The notes under the pieces were generated by a model that ran no database searches, had not been told where the DNA came from, and was given only the letters and a program-made list of their open reading frames with translations. A stretch of 64,000 bases of DNA from Mycobacteroides sp. LB1 (lineage in GTDB: Bacteria; Actinomycetota; Actinomycetes; Mycobacteriales; Mycobacteriaceae), in the NCBI RefSeq assembly GCF_013449725.1, contig NZ_JACCFF010000005.1, positions 248,001 to 312,000 on the forward strand, in the 5' to 3' direction. This document shows, one piece after another, positions 48,720-57,387 of the stretch. The position numbers and the translations under genes are program-made. Numbering within the stretch: position 1 is the stretch's first letter; every line of letters begins with the position of its first letter.

Positions 48720-48743
48720 TTGCTGTATCGCTATACTCGCTCT
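48720..48743 (+). promoter_or_regulatory. Leaderless promoter block of the LAPWW family
   Basis: TTTGCT (begins at 48719), 7 nt, TATACT at 48732-48737, 6 nt, then GTG at 48744. The same layout precedes the copies at 51935 (TACACT 51923-51928) and 37881 (TACACT 37869-37874). The minus-strand copy at 51173 has AATACT 7 nt before GTG. TTTGCT is too close to be a normal -35 box and may be an operator. Confidence 0.6.
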
Positions 48744-49598
48744 GTGCGACTACGTTTAGCACTTGCTCCGTGGTGGGTGCAAGCCTCGGTGCACTCGGTG
48801 TTGTTTTTCATCCTGTGGACCCTCTACGCGGCGGCGACCGATTCCCGGCCCGATTGGGTGCAGTGCGTCATCATCGCCGTCGTCTTCGGACTGATTATGG
48901 GGCCGATATCAGCGCAACGGAATCGCCGTGAAATCGCGCCGCTGATGGCTGGTGTGGCACCGCGCGACTACCGGCACGTATCCAAGGCACTGCGAATCGG
49001 TCCGCCCCCGAGCGATCCCGCCATTCTGCTCGCAGCGGCCCGGCTGGCCCGCTTGCGCGGCGCCCAAGGCATGCGAGAGCGTAAGGTCTCGATGATCCTC
49101 ATGGTCGTGGGTGTCGTTGTATTGATCGCGATGGCCGAGGGCCATTCATTTCGTCTCGGCGGGTATGTGGTGGCCGTGTTGTTTGGAGCCCTCGGCGCCC
49201 GCGGCTGGATCAATCCGCTTCTACTGCAGGCCCGTTCGGTGGTCCTGGCGCACGCCGCACACCAGAATCCCCTACCGACTCGCCTCGGCGGCACCGCGCA
49301 GCCCTCCATCTCTGTTCAGCAGAACCCGTCGTCATATCCGCTAGAAAACCACCACATGCAACGAGATGCGGAGGTAGTCGGTATCTCTGGCCCGAGCACT
49401 GGGCTCTTTTCGTTTCGCGGCAGGGTGGCATGCGCCATTCTTGTGCTCACCATTGGCAGCATCGGACTCTGGACTTACTTTCACTACCGCGATCCAGAAA
49501 TGTTCTGGCTTTCCCTGTTTCCACTGACGCTGGGGGCGATCGGCACCTGGGATGCGGTTAAGTGCAAGCGCGCCGGGCTCTTTGGCGTCGAACAGTAA
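48744..49598 (+). CDS. 'LAPWW'-family membrane protein, copy 1
   Basis: A 284-aa protein starting VRLRLALAPWWVQ. Two N-terminal membrane helices, then a soluble segment with the family motif GPPPSDPAILLAAARLA, another helix pair and GWINPLLLQARSVVL. A C-terminal extension adds two more helices (absent from the copy at 51935). A TATACT -10 box at 48732-48737 lies 6 nt before GTG, implying a leaderless mRNA and fixing the start. Function unknown. Confidence 0.7.
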   Translation: MRLRLALAPWWVQASVHSVLFFILWTLYAAATDSRPDWVQCVIIAVVFGLIMGPISAQRNRREIAPLMAGVAPRDYRHVSKALRIGPPPSDPAILLAAARLARLRGAQGMRERKVSMILMVVGVVVLIAMAEGHSFRLGGYVVAVLFGALGARGWINPLLLQARSVVLAHAAHQNPLPTRLGGTAQPSISVQQNPSSYPLENHHMQRDAEVVGISGPSTGLFSFRGRVACAILVLTIGSIGLWTYFHYRDPEMFWLSLFPLTLGAIGTWDAVKCKRAGLFGVEQ

Positions 49599-49789
49599 CG
49601 AATGACCACCGACCTAGCAGGTCGATAGCATCGCATCGAGTTGTGAATGTTGGGGATTGACTAGTCCTGCATGGATTGCGGGATCATCACCGCGACAGCG
49701 GGAAATCTGCGGCAGATCGTCGGTTCACGAGGCGTCGTCGCAGGGCGTTTCGGTAACCCGGTTGTCAGGCAACATAATTCTGTCGATGC

Positions 49790-50035
49790 TCAACGGTGCA
49801 GGGTCTGCAAGCCGTACTCCACGGCCACCTCGACTGCCACAAACCATGTGAGGAAACACAAGCCGGCCAACACGGCATGCCGATAGCAGAGTTTTTCCTT
49901 GAACCGAATCATGCGGGCCACGGCGGCAATCGCAAGTATCACGCTGATACCAAAGGTGATCCAGAATCCCAAGTACAAGCCCGCAGACCAGAAGAACGGG
50001 AACAGGACCACCGCCAGTATGAAACACAGCAGCAT
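49790..50035 (-). CDS. Small membrane protein, possibly truncated
   Basis: An 81-aa protein with three hydrophobic helices (LLCFILAVVLFPFFWSAGLYLG; ITFGISVILAIAAVA; AVLAGLCFLTWFVAVEVA). The same frame continues upstream with another hydrophobic stretch (RTAFLAVIAFAAGIGLG) that has no start codon, so the gene may have lost its true N-terminus. No family recognised. Confidence 0.45.
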   Translation of the reverse strand: MLLCFILAVVLFPFFWSAGLYLGFWITFGISVILAIAAVARMIRFKEKLCYRHAVLAGLCFLTWFVAVEVAVEYGLQTLHR

Positions 50036-50165
50036 GCCGAGCCCGATGCCAGCTGCAAACGCGATGACTGCGAGGAAAGCGGTTCGTGCCCCTCAAAACG
50101 TCCAACTCTCATGAGGTTTGAGTACGGTCCAGTCGCACGATCAGGGGTGCATCAGAATCTGATGC

Positions 50166-51173
50166 TCATCCACCCCGGCAGAAGGTGTTGGTGGCCTTTA
50201 CTTCGTCGAGCATTTGCCCGATGAGCTTCTGGTACGAAGCGTCCCGGTCGGCGGCCTGTGCAGCACTACTGGTCGGTGCAGCCGCGTACGCACTACGCAC
50301 CACGTTCGTCACCTGCACCGACAGATCCGCGATATGACGTATGCGCGGGGCCACATCCGACGTCGTCATCTTGGCAGCTTCGCGCTGAAGTTGATCGGAC
50401 CACTCTTGGTAATCAGCAAGGCTAGGGCCGCCCTGCACCATCAGCCGCCCGTTAGTCAGCTGATTTCGCTCGTGCACGGCCACAATGGCATCGAGTGTCT
50501 TGTCGCAGTCCCGCCTGGGCCATTCCCGCTCATAAGTCACAGCCAATCCGACAGCGCACGCCACGAGACCCAGTGCCATCACCGCCAGCCACAGCCGATC
50601 TCGCTTCCCCAGGACGGGGCCGATATCTGTGGTCTGCCCGGTTGCTGCAGCTCGAAGTAACGCAATATGCCGCTCCTGGCGGTGTCCGACGTACCACTCT
50701 GACAAGAAATACGGCACCAACAGAAAAGCCCACAAGGTCCATCCGACAGCACTCCTGACGTTGTGCGTGACGTAAATCTGAAGGAGCGCTATCCCGATCC
50801 ACATCACCGGCGACGCCAGAGAAGACGACGAGTCCTTGCGGAGCTTGCTCAGGGTATCGCCTAGCTGGATTCCGGCATTCAGCACAACAGGATCTGCCGG
50901 GATCTGTCGGCGCCACAACGCCTTCACGACATCGGAGCGGTGCGAGTCACCAACGCTGTCCAGCACGACCGAATAGGCGCGATGCGCCTTCTCCTGGTAG
51001 GCGACCGATACCGCCGCGATCACCACGCACACTCCGAGTATTGACCAGGCCCATACCGGGCTGAAATCCCAGTCCGGGACGATCGACAGCAGCGGACCCA
51101 TAACCAGTGCCATGAGCAAGGATGTGCAAATCCATCGTGCCCACCAGGGCAACCCAATCATCCGCATCTGCAC
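50166..51173 (-). CDS. 'LAPWW'-family membrane protein, divergent longer copy
   Basis: A 335-aa protein starting VQMRMIGLPWWARW. Two N-terminal helices, the family motif RQIPADPVVLNAGIQL, two more helices, another helix near residue 205, then a ~120-residue C-terminal extracytoplasmic-type domain with two Cys. AATACT lies 7 nt before GTG 51173, supporting a leaderless start; the longer frame upstream is rejected. Similarity to the other copies is moderate but co-linear. Function unknown. Confidence 0.7.
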   Translation of the reverse strand: MQMRMIGLPWWARWICTSLLMALVMGPLLSIVPDWDFSPVWAWSILGVCVVIAAVSVAYQEKAHRAYSVVLDSVGDSHRSDVVKALWRRQIPADPVVLNAGIQLGDTLSKLRKDSSSSLASPVMWIGIALLQIYVTHNVRSAVGWTLWAFLLVPYFLSEWYVGHRQERHIALLRAAATGQTTDIGPVLGKRDRLWLAVMALGLVACAVGLAVTYEREWPRRDCDKTLDAIVAVHERNQLTNGRLMVQGGPSLADYQEWSDQLQREAAKMTTSDVAPRIRHIADLSVQVTNVVRSAYAAAPTSSAAQAADRDASYQKLIGQMLDEVKATNTFCRGG

Positions 51174-51234
51174 AGCAAACAGTATTGCAGGACTAAACAA
51201 TCACTGTGCAAACTCCCTGATGCGGTACACGAAA

Positions 51235-51834
51235 CTAGAACACCCAGCTCTTAGACGCCGCGACCACGAAACCGTGGGTGACCGGCGGACCTGCGTCAGA
51301 GCTGATTTCGTGCGGAGCTTTGAGGACACAGACCAGGTCCGTTGACGCCGGCACCCCACACACAAGAGACCGCGAGGGCGGGAAGTTCCAGAAAACGATC
51401 TTGTGGCCCGGGGCAAGCAGGACAGGCACCTCGTTCGCGGTGTCTCCGAAGAACTCGTCAGAGGTCTTGGCAATGAACTGGGCCGGCCCGAGGCCCTGGT
51501 CATAAACCCCCTGCAGATCCACGATGTGCGTTCCCGTGGGCTGTCCCGGCAGGTCGCCAGCGCATGCCACTTGGTGCGTCACCTTGACGGTCTGCTCCTT
51601 GCACGACAGCCCGGTCACCGTGCTGAACCACAGGGTGGGTACCGCGTTGAGGTCCGCGGGGCTGGAGGGCACTGGGCCGCTGTCGTCGATCAACGCGTCG
51701 ATGTCTGGAATAGACGGTGCCGCAGCGGCATTCGAAGGCGAGCCGACGGGCAGCAGCGAGAATGCAACCACACCAACCAATCCCGTTGTGAATGCTCTGG
51801 CAACCGAACGAACGGCACTACTCGCTCTTCTCAT
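51235..51834 (-). CDS. Secreted protein of unknown function
   Basis: A 199-aa protein with an Ala-rich Sec signal peptide (cleavage about NAAAAPS, residue 38). The mature part has four Cys and beta-rich segments (TLWFSTVTGLSCKEQTVKVT; PVLLAPGHKIVFWNFPPS). No family recognised. It lies between two divergent LAPWW-family genes. Confidence 0.65.
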   Translation of the reverse strand: MRRASSAVRSVARAFTTGLVGVVAFSLLPVGSPSNAAAAPSIPDIDALIDDSGPVPSSPADLNAVPTLWFSTVTGLSCKEQTVKVTHQVACAGDLPGQPTGTHIVDLQGVYDQGLGPAQFIAKTSDEFFGDTANEVPVLLAPGHKIVFWNFPPSRSLVCGVPASTDLVCVLKAPHEISSDAGPPVTHGFVVAASKSWVF

Positions 51835-51934
51835 GCCCACTCCCCTCGTCCTCTTCGCTGAGGTCCACGGCGTGTCCCCAACCCTCCGGCCATCGTCTCA
51901 TACCGCAAATTTGCTGTCTGCTTACACTGTGCTG

Positions 51935-52585
51935 GTGTGGATAAGACTTGCGCTTGCCCCGTGGTGGATACAGTGGCTCGTGTATTCGGCCCTGATTTTC
52001 ACCGCTGCGGGTATCCCGGTGGCGGTCACTAACCGCAACGAGCCGGGCCAATGGCTCGGCTGGTGGATCGGCATAACCGTCGTGGCGGTCATTGGTGGGC
52101 TGGTGCTGTCTGTGGCGGCGCGATCCAGAGCACCGCAGATGCGCCGGCTGCTCGACGGTCTGACACCGCGCCAGTATCGGCAGGCGGCCAGGGCCGTCCT
52201 ATCGGGGCCTGTACCAGCCGACCCCGCGATCCGGCGTGCAGCCGCTCGCATGGCCCAACGCCAGCGCACCTCAATGACGCCTAGAGTACGCAAGGTTCTG
52301 ATCGGGATAGCGGCCGTCGATGTTCTGTTCCAGCTGAGCATCTCAGCTTTCGGCCGGACTATAACTTTTTCCAACCTCTCCACTGCGGTCATGCTTGCAG
52401 GGCTGAGCGTGTTCTGGTGGCTCTATCCCCCACTGCTCGAAGCCCGAGCCCAACTACTCGCAGGACCCGTGCACCCACCGAACATCGGCGCCCTTGGACC
52501 GTCCACGCAGCGATCGGATACCTACCCGGGCGCAGGCCACTATCAGAGCCAGCCCGAAGGCACTTACTCCCCACCACAGGTATGA
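51935..52585 (+). CDS. 'LAPWW'-family membrane protein, copy 2
   Basis: A 216-aa protein starting VWIRLALAPWWIQW. Two N-terminal helices, LTPRQYRQAARAVLSGPVPADPAIRRAAARMA, two more helices, then YPPLLEARAQLLA and a disordered tail. GTG 51935 is fixed by TACACT at 51923-51928 (leaderless); the longer frame upstream is rejected. It is closest to the dead copy at 37881. The last 132 nt overlap an antisense gene. Confidence 0.72.
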   Translation: MWIRLALAPWWIQWLVYSALIFTAAGIPVAVTNRNEPGQWLGWWIGITVVAVIGGLVLSVAARSRAPQMRRLLDGLTPRQYRQAARAVLSGPVPADPAIRRAAARMAQRQRTSMTPRVRKVLIGIAAVDVLFQLSISAFGRTITFSNLSTAVMLAGLSVFWWLYPPLLEARAQLLAGPVHPPNIGALGPSTQRSDTYPGAGHYQSQPEGTYSPPQV

Positions 52586-52720
52586 CGATGTAGTCGGCTG
52601 CTGGTCGAACCTGAGCATGGATTCATCCCAGGCCTGCAAGAGGATTCCGATGCCGGTCAAGTAGATACCCGCGGCAACCCCGACGAGTAGCATGGTCGTT
52701 GTGAGGATCTTCTTGATCAC
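52454..52720 (-). CDS. Small two-helix membrane protein
   Basis: An 88-aa protein with helices TMLLVGVAAGIYLTGIGILL and YLWWGVSAFGLALIVACARV. AGAGG lies just before GTG 52720. It overlaps the 3' end of the LAPWW gene by 132 nt on the other strand, an unusually long antisense overlap, and just reaches the pseudogene upstream. Confidence 0.5.
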   Translation of the reverse strand: MIKKILTTTMLLVGVAAGIYLTGIGILLQAWDESMLRFDQQPTTSSYLWWGVSAFGLALIVACARVGIRSLRGRSKGADVRWVHGSCE

Positions 52721-53110
52721 GATACCTCTTTGAGTCGAAGACAATGGTGGTCCAGCTTTATCCCCCAGTGAAAACTGAATGTGCTTGTCGAGCAGCCGAC
52801 TTCACCGCGATCACGTGTGTTCTCGATCAGCACCTTCCCCTGGTAGGGGATCCGCGCTGTCACGGAGCCTGAATTTCCCTGCTGGGCTGGCCAGTTCGCG
52901 TGAATTTCCGCGCGATTCGTGACCTTGGCGGCACTGGTCAGCGCGCCGATAATCCTTGCCATCGAAATATGTGACATCGACAACTGAAACCGTATCGGAG
53001 ACAACCTCATACACCGCTGGGTCATCGGTGTCGGCGGATGCCGGAACCGCTATCGATACGGTCGCCGCCATGGCAGCGACCGCAATCCATACGGTGATTC
53101 TTGGGATCAT
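52717..53110 (-). pseudogene. Secreted protein gene with frameshift
   Basis: ATG 53110 begins a clear signal peptide (WIAVAAMAATVSIAVPASADTDDP) followed by VYEVVSDTVSVVDVTYFDG. The homologous continuation (IIGALTSAAKVTNRAEIHANWP ... GEVGCSTSTF) is in a different frame. The shift is near 52955-52965. The pattern resembles small mycobacterial secreted proteins of the VYEV...YFD type, distantly MmpS-like. It is either decayed or carries a sequencing error. Confidence 0.6.
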
Positions 53111-53159
53111 CGTGCACCTTTCCGTCCTGCGGCATTGACTTCGACTAATCGTGCCGGCG

Positions 53160-54056
53160 CTAGCGGTCGGTGTGATAGCGGATCGAACTGAGGTCCCCGG
53201 CGGCAAGCGCGCGAGGGTCACCGAACAGGCTGGCTGTGCCGCCAGACCACCAGTCGCACAGGTCGCTGCAGCCGATGCTCAACAGCACAGTCGAAGCTGG
53301 CGAACCGGCAGGGGCGTAGTTGTGTAGTCCACGGACATCGTCCTGGATAAACTTGGGATGGCCACCTATATGCGCTCCCCACCATATTGAGCCGGTGTCA
53401 CTGAGTTTGTAGAAGACCTTTTCACGCCAGACATACGACAAATCATCGAAGTGCGCGCGCAGTATTGCGGGCGGGTCGTCCTTGACGGCGACTCCGGCGT
53501 TTTTGAGTGCGGTCCTGAAGGTTTCGCGCTGGGCGTCGGTGAAATGCAGCGCGCTGTCGGGCAGCGTCTTCACCAGTTCGAACACGATGCGATACGGCAG
53601 TGGATTTAGTTCCTGAAAGCTGTACGGCGCGTCATATCCAGGGCAGCGACCGACCACACCAAAGAGAGTCTGACCGCAGTCGCCGTACGACGGCGTCGGA
53701 TAGGAGACGTAGCGCGTCGACGGGGCGCTCAGATCAGTGATCCACCTGACTTCGAACCCTCGAGTGCCTTGGGTGTCATCGAACGTCATACCCGCCACGT
53801 CATCGCTGCCGACAAACCACTGCAGCAATCCCTCACCTGGGAAACCGGGCAGCTGCGGGACCTCTGCGAAGTTGATCTGGCAGACAAATGACATCGGCTC
53901 ACCGCGGTAGTTCGGCCACTGGCTGCCTTCTGGCCAATACGGATGCCCACCCAGATACGAGGACCGAATATCAGGGTCCCCCGACTCAGGTCTCAGACTG
54001 ACAGCGTCGGCACCCAATTCAGAAAGCAACTCATCGAACCCCGCAAGAATCCCCAT
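53160..54056 (-). CDS. DUF1963 (YwqG-like) protein
   Basis: A 298-aa soluble protein. DUF1963 landmarks are SSYLGGHPYWPEGSQWP, SFVCQINFAEVPQLPGFPGEGLLQWFVG and, late, WGAHIGGHPKFIQDDVR. The family is beta-rich, of unknown function, and common near toxin and immunity loci. ATG 54056 chosen, with GTG two codons earlier possible. Confidence 0.85.
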   Translation of the reverse strand: MGILAGFDELLSELGADAVSLRPESGDPDIRSSYLGGHPYWPEGSQWPNYRGEPMSFVCQINFAEVPQLPGFPGEGLLQWFVGSDDVAGMTFDDTQGTRGFEVRWITDLSAPSTRYVSYPTPSYGDCGQTLFGVVGRCPGYDAPYSFQELNPLPYRIVFELVKTLPDSALHFTDAQRETFRTALKNAGVAVKDDPPAILRAHFDDLSYVWREKVFYKLSDTGSIWWGAHIGGHPKFIQDDVRGLHNYAPAGSPASTVLLSIGCSDLCDWWSGGTASLFGDPRALAAGDLSSIRYHTDR

Positions 54057-54238
54057 AACCACGAACTATAGCGAATATCAGCAACCTATCGCGGCAGGGC
54101 GTATCCATGCCCGCGTTTGTGCCAACCCCGGACGAGGCCAACCGCAGTTGATTCCGTGAGTCCACGCACTCATGGCGGCGCACTCAATACGGCGGACACC
54201 AAGCGCCGACGACAGGGCACCTAAGATCACCAACTGTG

Positions 54239-54982
54239 ATGAACCTGTGGCAACCTTGCGCTGCGGCATGTGCCGCGGTGCTGCTGACTGGTTGCTCGGT
54301 CGCGGTGAGCGGGCGTGCTGTGACTATCAGCCCGCTGCCCGAACCGCCACACCGCCCGGTCGCCGAGCTGCTGCCCAATGATGCTGAACTGTCCACTGCC
54401 TTGGGCTCACCGATGCGAAACAGGTACGGGGGCAGATCCGGCGGGGTCGAGGTACTTCCCAACGGGAAGGCAGACGCTGGCCCTCTCGAGTGCCTCAAGG
54501 TACAGGCACCGGCAATGCGGTACACCTACGAGGATGCTCCCGTGCGCGCAGCGATCAGGCTCACGTGGGCCACCAACACCGACACCAACTACTTTCCTAC
54601 ACCCAATTTCCGCACCACCACCGGAATCATCGAACTGGACACTCGGGCCAGCGCCCACACCTGGTATTCACAGTTCTCCACCCAATGGCGCCAATGCCAG
54701 GGCCGCACAGTCACCGTGCATGCCACCAGCAAGTACATGATCGCCCACGAGATCATCTCTGTTTCCGATACCGGCAACAGAGTCACATCTGTGCTGCTGC
54801 TCTCGGGGCCCAGCAGCCCTAGACCGGCTGTCGTGCAACGCGTTCTCGCCCAGGAAGACCGGTACCTCATCGACACCGAAGTCATTGACATCGCCAACGA
54901 TCCTCGCCGCGCAGCTCCGAACACCCAAGTCGCCGAGGCGATCGCAGACCTTATTGCCCAGAAACTCAATAACACGGCATAG
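54239..54982 (+). CDS. Lipoprotein with PknH-like extracellular sensor domain
   Basis: A 247-aa protein: signal ending AVLLTGCSV (lipobox), short spacer, then a domain fitting PF14032 (PELLPNDAELSTALG-type start, YSQFSTQWRQCQGRTVTV, and C-terminal TQVAEAIADLIAQKL). In PknH this disulphide-bearing domain lies outside the membrane. GTG at 54236 or ATG at 54239 can start it. A ligand is not known. Confidence 0.82.
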   Translation: MNLWQPCAAACAAVLLTGCSVAVSGRAVTISPLPEPPHRPVAELLPNDAELSTALGSPMRNRYGGRSGGVEVLPNGKADAGPLECLKVQAPAMRYTYEDAPVRAAIRLTWATNTDTNYFPTPNFRTTTGIIELDTRASAHTWYSQFSTQWRQCQGRTVTVHATSKYMIAHEIISVSDTGNRVTSVLLLSGPSSPRPAVVQRVLAQEDRYLIDTEVIDIANDPRRAAPNTQVAEAIADLIAQKLNNTA

Positions 54983-55039
54983 ACCCCTCCACTCCCCAAC
55001 ACTCGTAACCCGCTCAAGCAGTGGACGGATTTGGCATTC

Positions 55040-55645
55040 TCACGGGAGGAATTCGTAGGATTGCTGTGCGAGGCGGAACCCTCTGCTGGTGGTGGTGTCG
55101 ACGCAGGTAAGACCGTCTTCTCGGCTTGAGCATTGAAATGGGCCCACCTTCGTGTCGTCGTCGTACTTCAACACGAACAGGTTCTCGCCACCTGCCCAGT
55201 CAGAAATGCAGTGAAACGCCGGGCTCTCGCCGATCGTCATCGTCACACTGCGCCCCCAGCTGCCGTAGCACTCCTTAGTGGGCCGCGGCGGCGGAGTAAA
55301 CGTGGCGTCGTTGAGATCGCACCGCACATACGGCCGCGGCCACTCGTTGGCGATGATGCAGGAGATGTTGCCCGAAGGTGTGGTGAAATGCCTGACCCCG
55401 TAGGTATCGGCCAGCGCCACCGGCACAGTAAATCCAAAGCACGCCAACACTGTTGCGATGACTGCGACAAGAGTGCAGACGAGCGATAGCAGCGCCGGAA
55501 ACACTCCCGCCGGTCCGAGTGCCCAACGCCGGGGTCTGGTCGTCACCAGAAGGTGCTGGACCTCCCGGACGCGGAAAGCCAGGCGAAAGGCATCAATCAA
55601 ACTGTGCAGTAACGGAACTCGTGTAACCGTGATAACCCGATCCAC
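55040..55645 (-). CDS. Exported DUF6636-like Cys-rich protein
   Basis: A 201-aa protein with one membrane/signal segment (about residues 48-78, ending VALAD). The domain after it has the recurrent actinobacterial pattern FTTPSGNISC, RCDL, CYGSWGRSVTM, SDWAGG and PFQCSSREDGLTC, with six Cys likely forming disulphides. Function unknown. Confidence 0.75.
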   Translation of the reverse strand: MDRVITVTRVPLLHSLIDAFRLAFRVREVQHLLVTTRPRRWALGPAGVFPALLSLVCTLVAVIATVLACFGFTVPVALADTYGVRHFTTPSGNISCIIANEWPRPYVRCDLNDATFTPPPRPTKECYGSWGRSVTMTIGESPAFHCISDWAGGENLFVLKYDDDTKVGPFQCSSREDGLTCVDTTTSRGFRLAQQSYEFLP

Positions 55646-55659
55646 TTTGAGGCAGGCGC

Positions 55660-56490
55660 CTACTTCTTCGCGTAATAGTCACCCAGCGCGACGCACAGAT
55701 GCTGTTCCGCTGTAGCCCGATCGATCCCATGAGACTTCAGCCGCTCATCACCGATGGCCAACGTCTCGGGCGGGCGACCCTCACGACTCAACGCACATTT
55801 GGTGTTACCGGTCACTATCCACGAATGAGTAATCCACGGGTCATCGAGACTTGCCACTGCGACCTCAAGAGCGGCGGCCTCCACCAACCGATCACCGACA
55901 AACTCGTAGAGTGACACCACGCCAGACGCGGCGCTCGAATGTGCGTACTGGGCGATAAACCCGTCTGAGGTCCGCCAGAAGTTCAAGAATCCGAACATCT
56001 CGCCGGCACGCACGAACCGGGTCGAGTCTCCCGCCGCTCGCCAGATCGCCAAGTTTTCGCCACCAGTGCCGCCGCAGCCGGTCATGATCAGCACCTCGTC
56101 GCGACCATCACGATCAAGATCGCGCAAGAAGAACCCATTGCCGCAAGCCCTAGACGCTGGTTCGGCAATCACCTGCTGCTCTTGCCCGCCCGGCGATATC
56201 ACATGAACGTCGACCTCGTACGCCATCGGATAGCCAAAACGTTGCGCCCCAGTATTTTTCTTGATCGTCCAGCCTTGAAAGAGCAGCCCCGCATAGTCAT
56301 TGGATGTCAACTGGCAATCCTTCTGATCGCCCTCATCCCAAGTGCTAATCCGATCGCATGAGGGCAACGGGTCGGCTGCCGCAGGCGGGCTCTCTGTCCG
56401 ACATCCACTTACAGTCGCCGCTGCGATCATGATCATTGCACCCACCACAACACCCAACCAGCGGCGCTGGCAGCTGGACCCATCAGCCAT
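55660..56490 (-). CDS. Lipoprotein, possibly FG-GAP/integrin-like
   Basis: A 276-aa protein with signal ending ATVSGCR (lipobox). The mature region includes a calcium-loop-like segment RDLDRDGRDEVLIMTGCGG, as in FG-GAP/VCBS repeats, and several Cys. ATG 56490 fits the signal peptide. No closer family recognised. It follows the DUF6636-like gene on the same strand with 14 nt between. Confidence 0.65.
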   Translation of the reverse strand: MADGSSCQRRWLGVVVGAMIMIAAATVSGCRTESPPAAADPLPSCDRISTWDEGDQKDCQLTSNDYAGLLFQGWTIKKNTGAQRFGYPMAYEVDVHVISPGGQEQQVIAEPASRACGNGFFLRDLDRDGRDEVLIMTGCGGTGGENLAIWRAAGDSTRFVRAGEMFGFLNFWRTSDGFIAQYAHSSAASGVVSLYEFVGDRLVEAAALEVAVASLDDPWITHSWIVTGNTKCALSREGRPPETLAIGDERLKSHGIDRATAEQHLCVALGDYYAKK

Positions 56491-56701
56491 AGCGATGATC
56501 GTACGGCCAAAGGTATTTGCCGCTTGGCACTGGCTGTCCATACGAGACCCGCCGATCTAGACCAAGTTCACGAGGAAGCTGGAGTTTGGGTTCGCGGTCG
56601 AATCCCCTGCCCGCTTGCGTGTCTCACTGCGCCCCAAAGGCCCTTTCCACCGACACCAAGAGGAAACAGAAATCACAGAAGAACCACTAACGGGCCCTGA
56701 C

Positions 56702-57316
56702 CTAGATGTTGTTGTAGTCGGCGCCGAGCCGGACGAGAGGTAAGAACACCGCGTCCACGATCTCCTCGATGGCTTCATCGGCCAGGGGCGCCAGCGTGAA
56801 CAACACGTCGTGGCGAAGCAGGTCGGTGGGTAGCTGTGCGACTCGGCCATCGATCTGGCCGGGCCGGATCTCCCCACGAGCAACGGCGCGGGCGATGAGT
56901 TCGTCCATAGTGGCGCCTCGCCCGCCCTCGAGCGCGTCGCGCAGATCGGCGATATTGGTGCCGGTGTCGCGGTAGAAGCCACCGAGCCGGGTGATGGCGG
57001 TGACGGCCAGATGTCCACGCTGGCTGTTGGCTTGTTGGAGCAGATTGATCACGTCGCCGCGCAGACTGCCGGTGTCCGGCACAGTGACTGGATCCTTGTT
57101 GATCACCGCGATCAGTGCGGCGTGTACCAGTTCCGGCTTTCCCGGCCAGCGCCGGTACAGCACTGCGCGACTGGTGCAGGCCCGGGCGGCGACGCCATCG
57201 ACGGTGAAGTCGTCGTAGCCGCGCTCATTGAGTTCCTCCCAGGCCGCGGCCAGAAGCGCGTTCTCCAGCGCCAGGCCGCGGCGACGCTGCGGAGCCTCGT
57301 CATGATTAAGAGACAT
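56702..57316 (-). CDS. TetR-family transcriptional regulator
   Basis: A 204-aa protein. The N-terminal HTH (about residues 20-65: YDDFTVDGVAARACTSRAVLYRRWPGKPELV) is typical of TetR. The C-terminal domain resembles the TetR_C group with KDPVTVPDTGSLRGDV. It is divergent from the monooxygenase at 57388 with a palindromic operator between, so it probably represses that gene and itself. Confidence 0.92.
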   Translation of the reverse strand: MSLNHDEAPQRRRGLALENALLAAAWEELNERGYDDFTVDGVAARACTSRAVLYRRWPGKPELVHAALIAVINKDPVTVPDTGSLRGDVINLLQQANSQRGHLAVTAITRLGGFYRDTGTNIADLRDALEGGRGATMDELIARAVARGEIRPGQIDGRVAQLPTDLLRHDVLFTLAPLADEAIEEIVDAVFLPLVRLGADYNNI

Positions 57317-57324
57317 TGCGTTTC

Positions 57325-57351
57325 CTAATGCTGATCACTACCGTTCATTAG
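57325..57351. promoter_or_regulatory. Probable TetR operator
   Basis: CTAATG (57325-57330) and CATTAG (57346-57351) form an inverted repeat with a 15-nt spacer in the 71-bp region between the TetR gene and the monooxygenase gene. Location and symmetry fit a shared operator. Confidence 0.6.
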
Positions 57352-57387
57352 ATACACAATGGATCCTATCCCTGAGGGGGCTTAACT

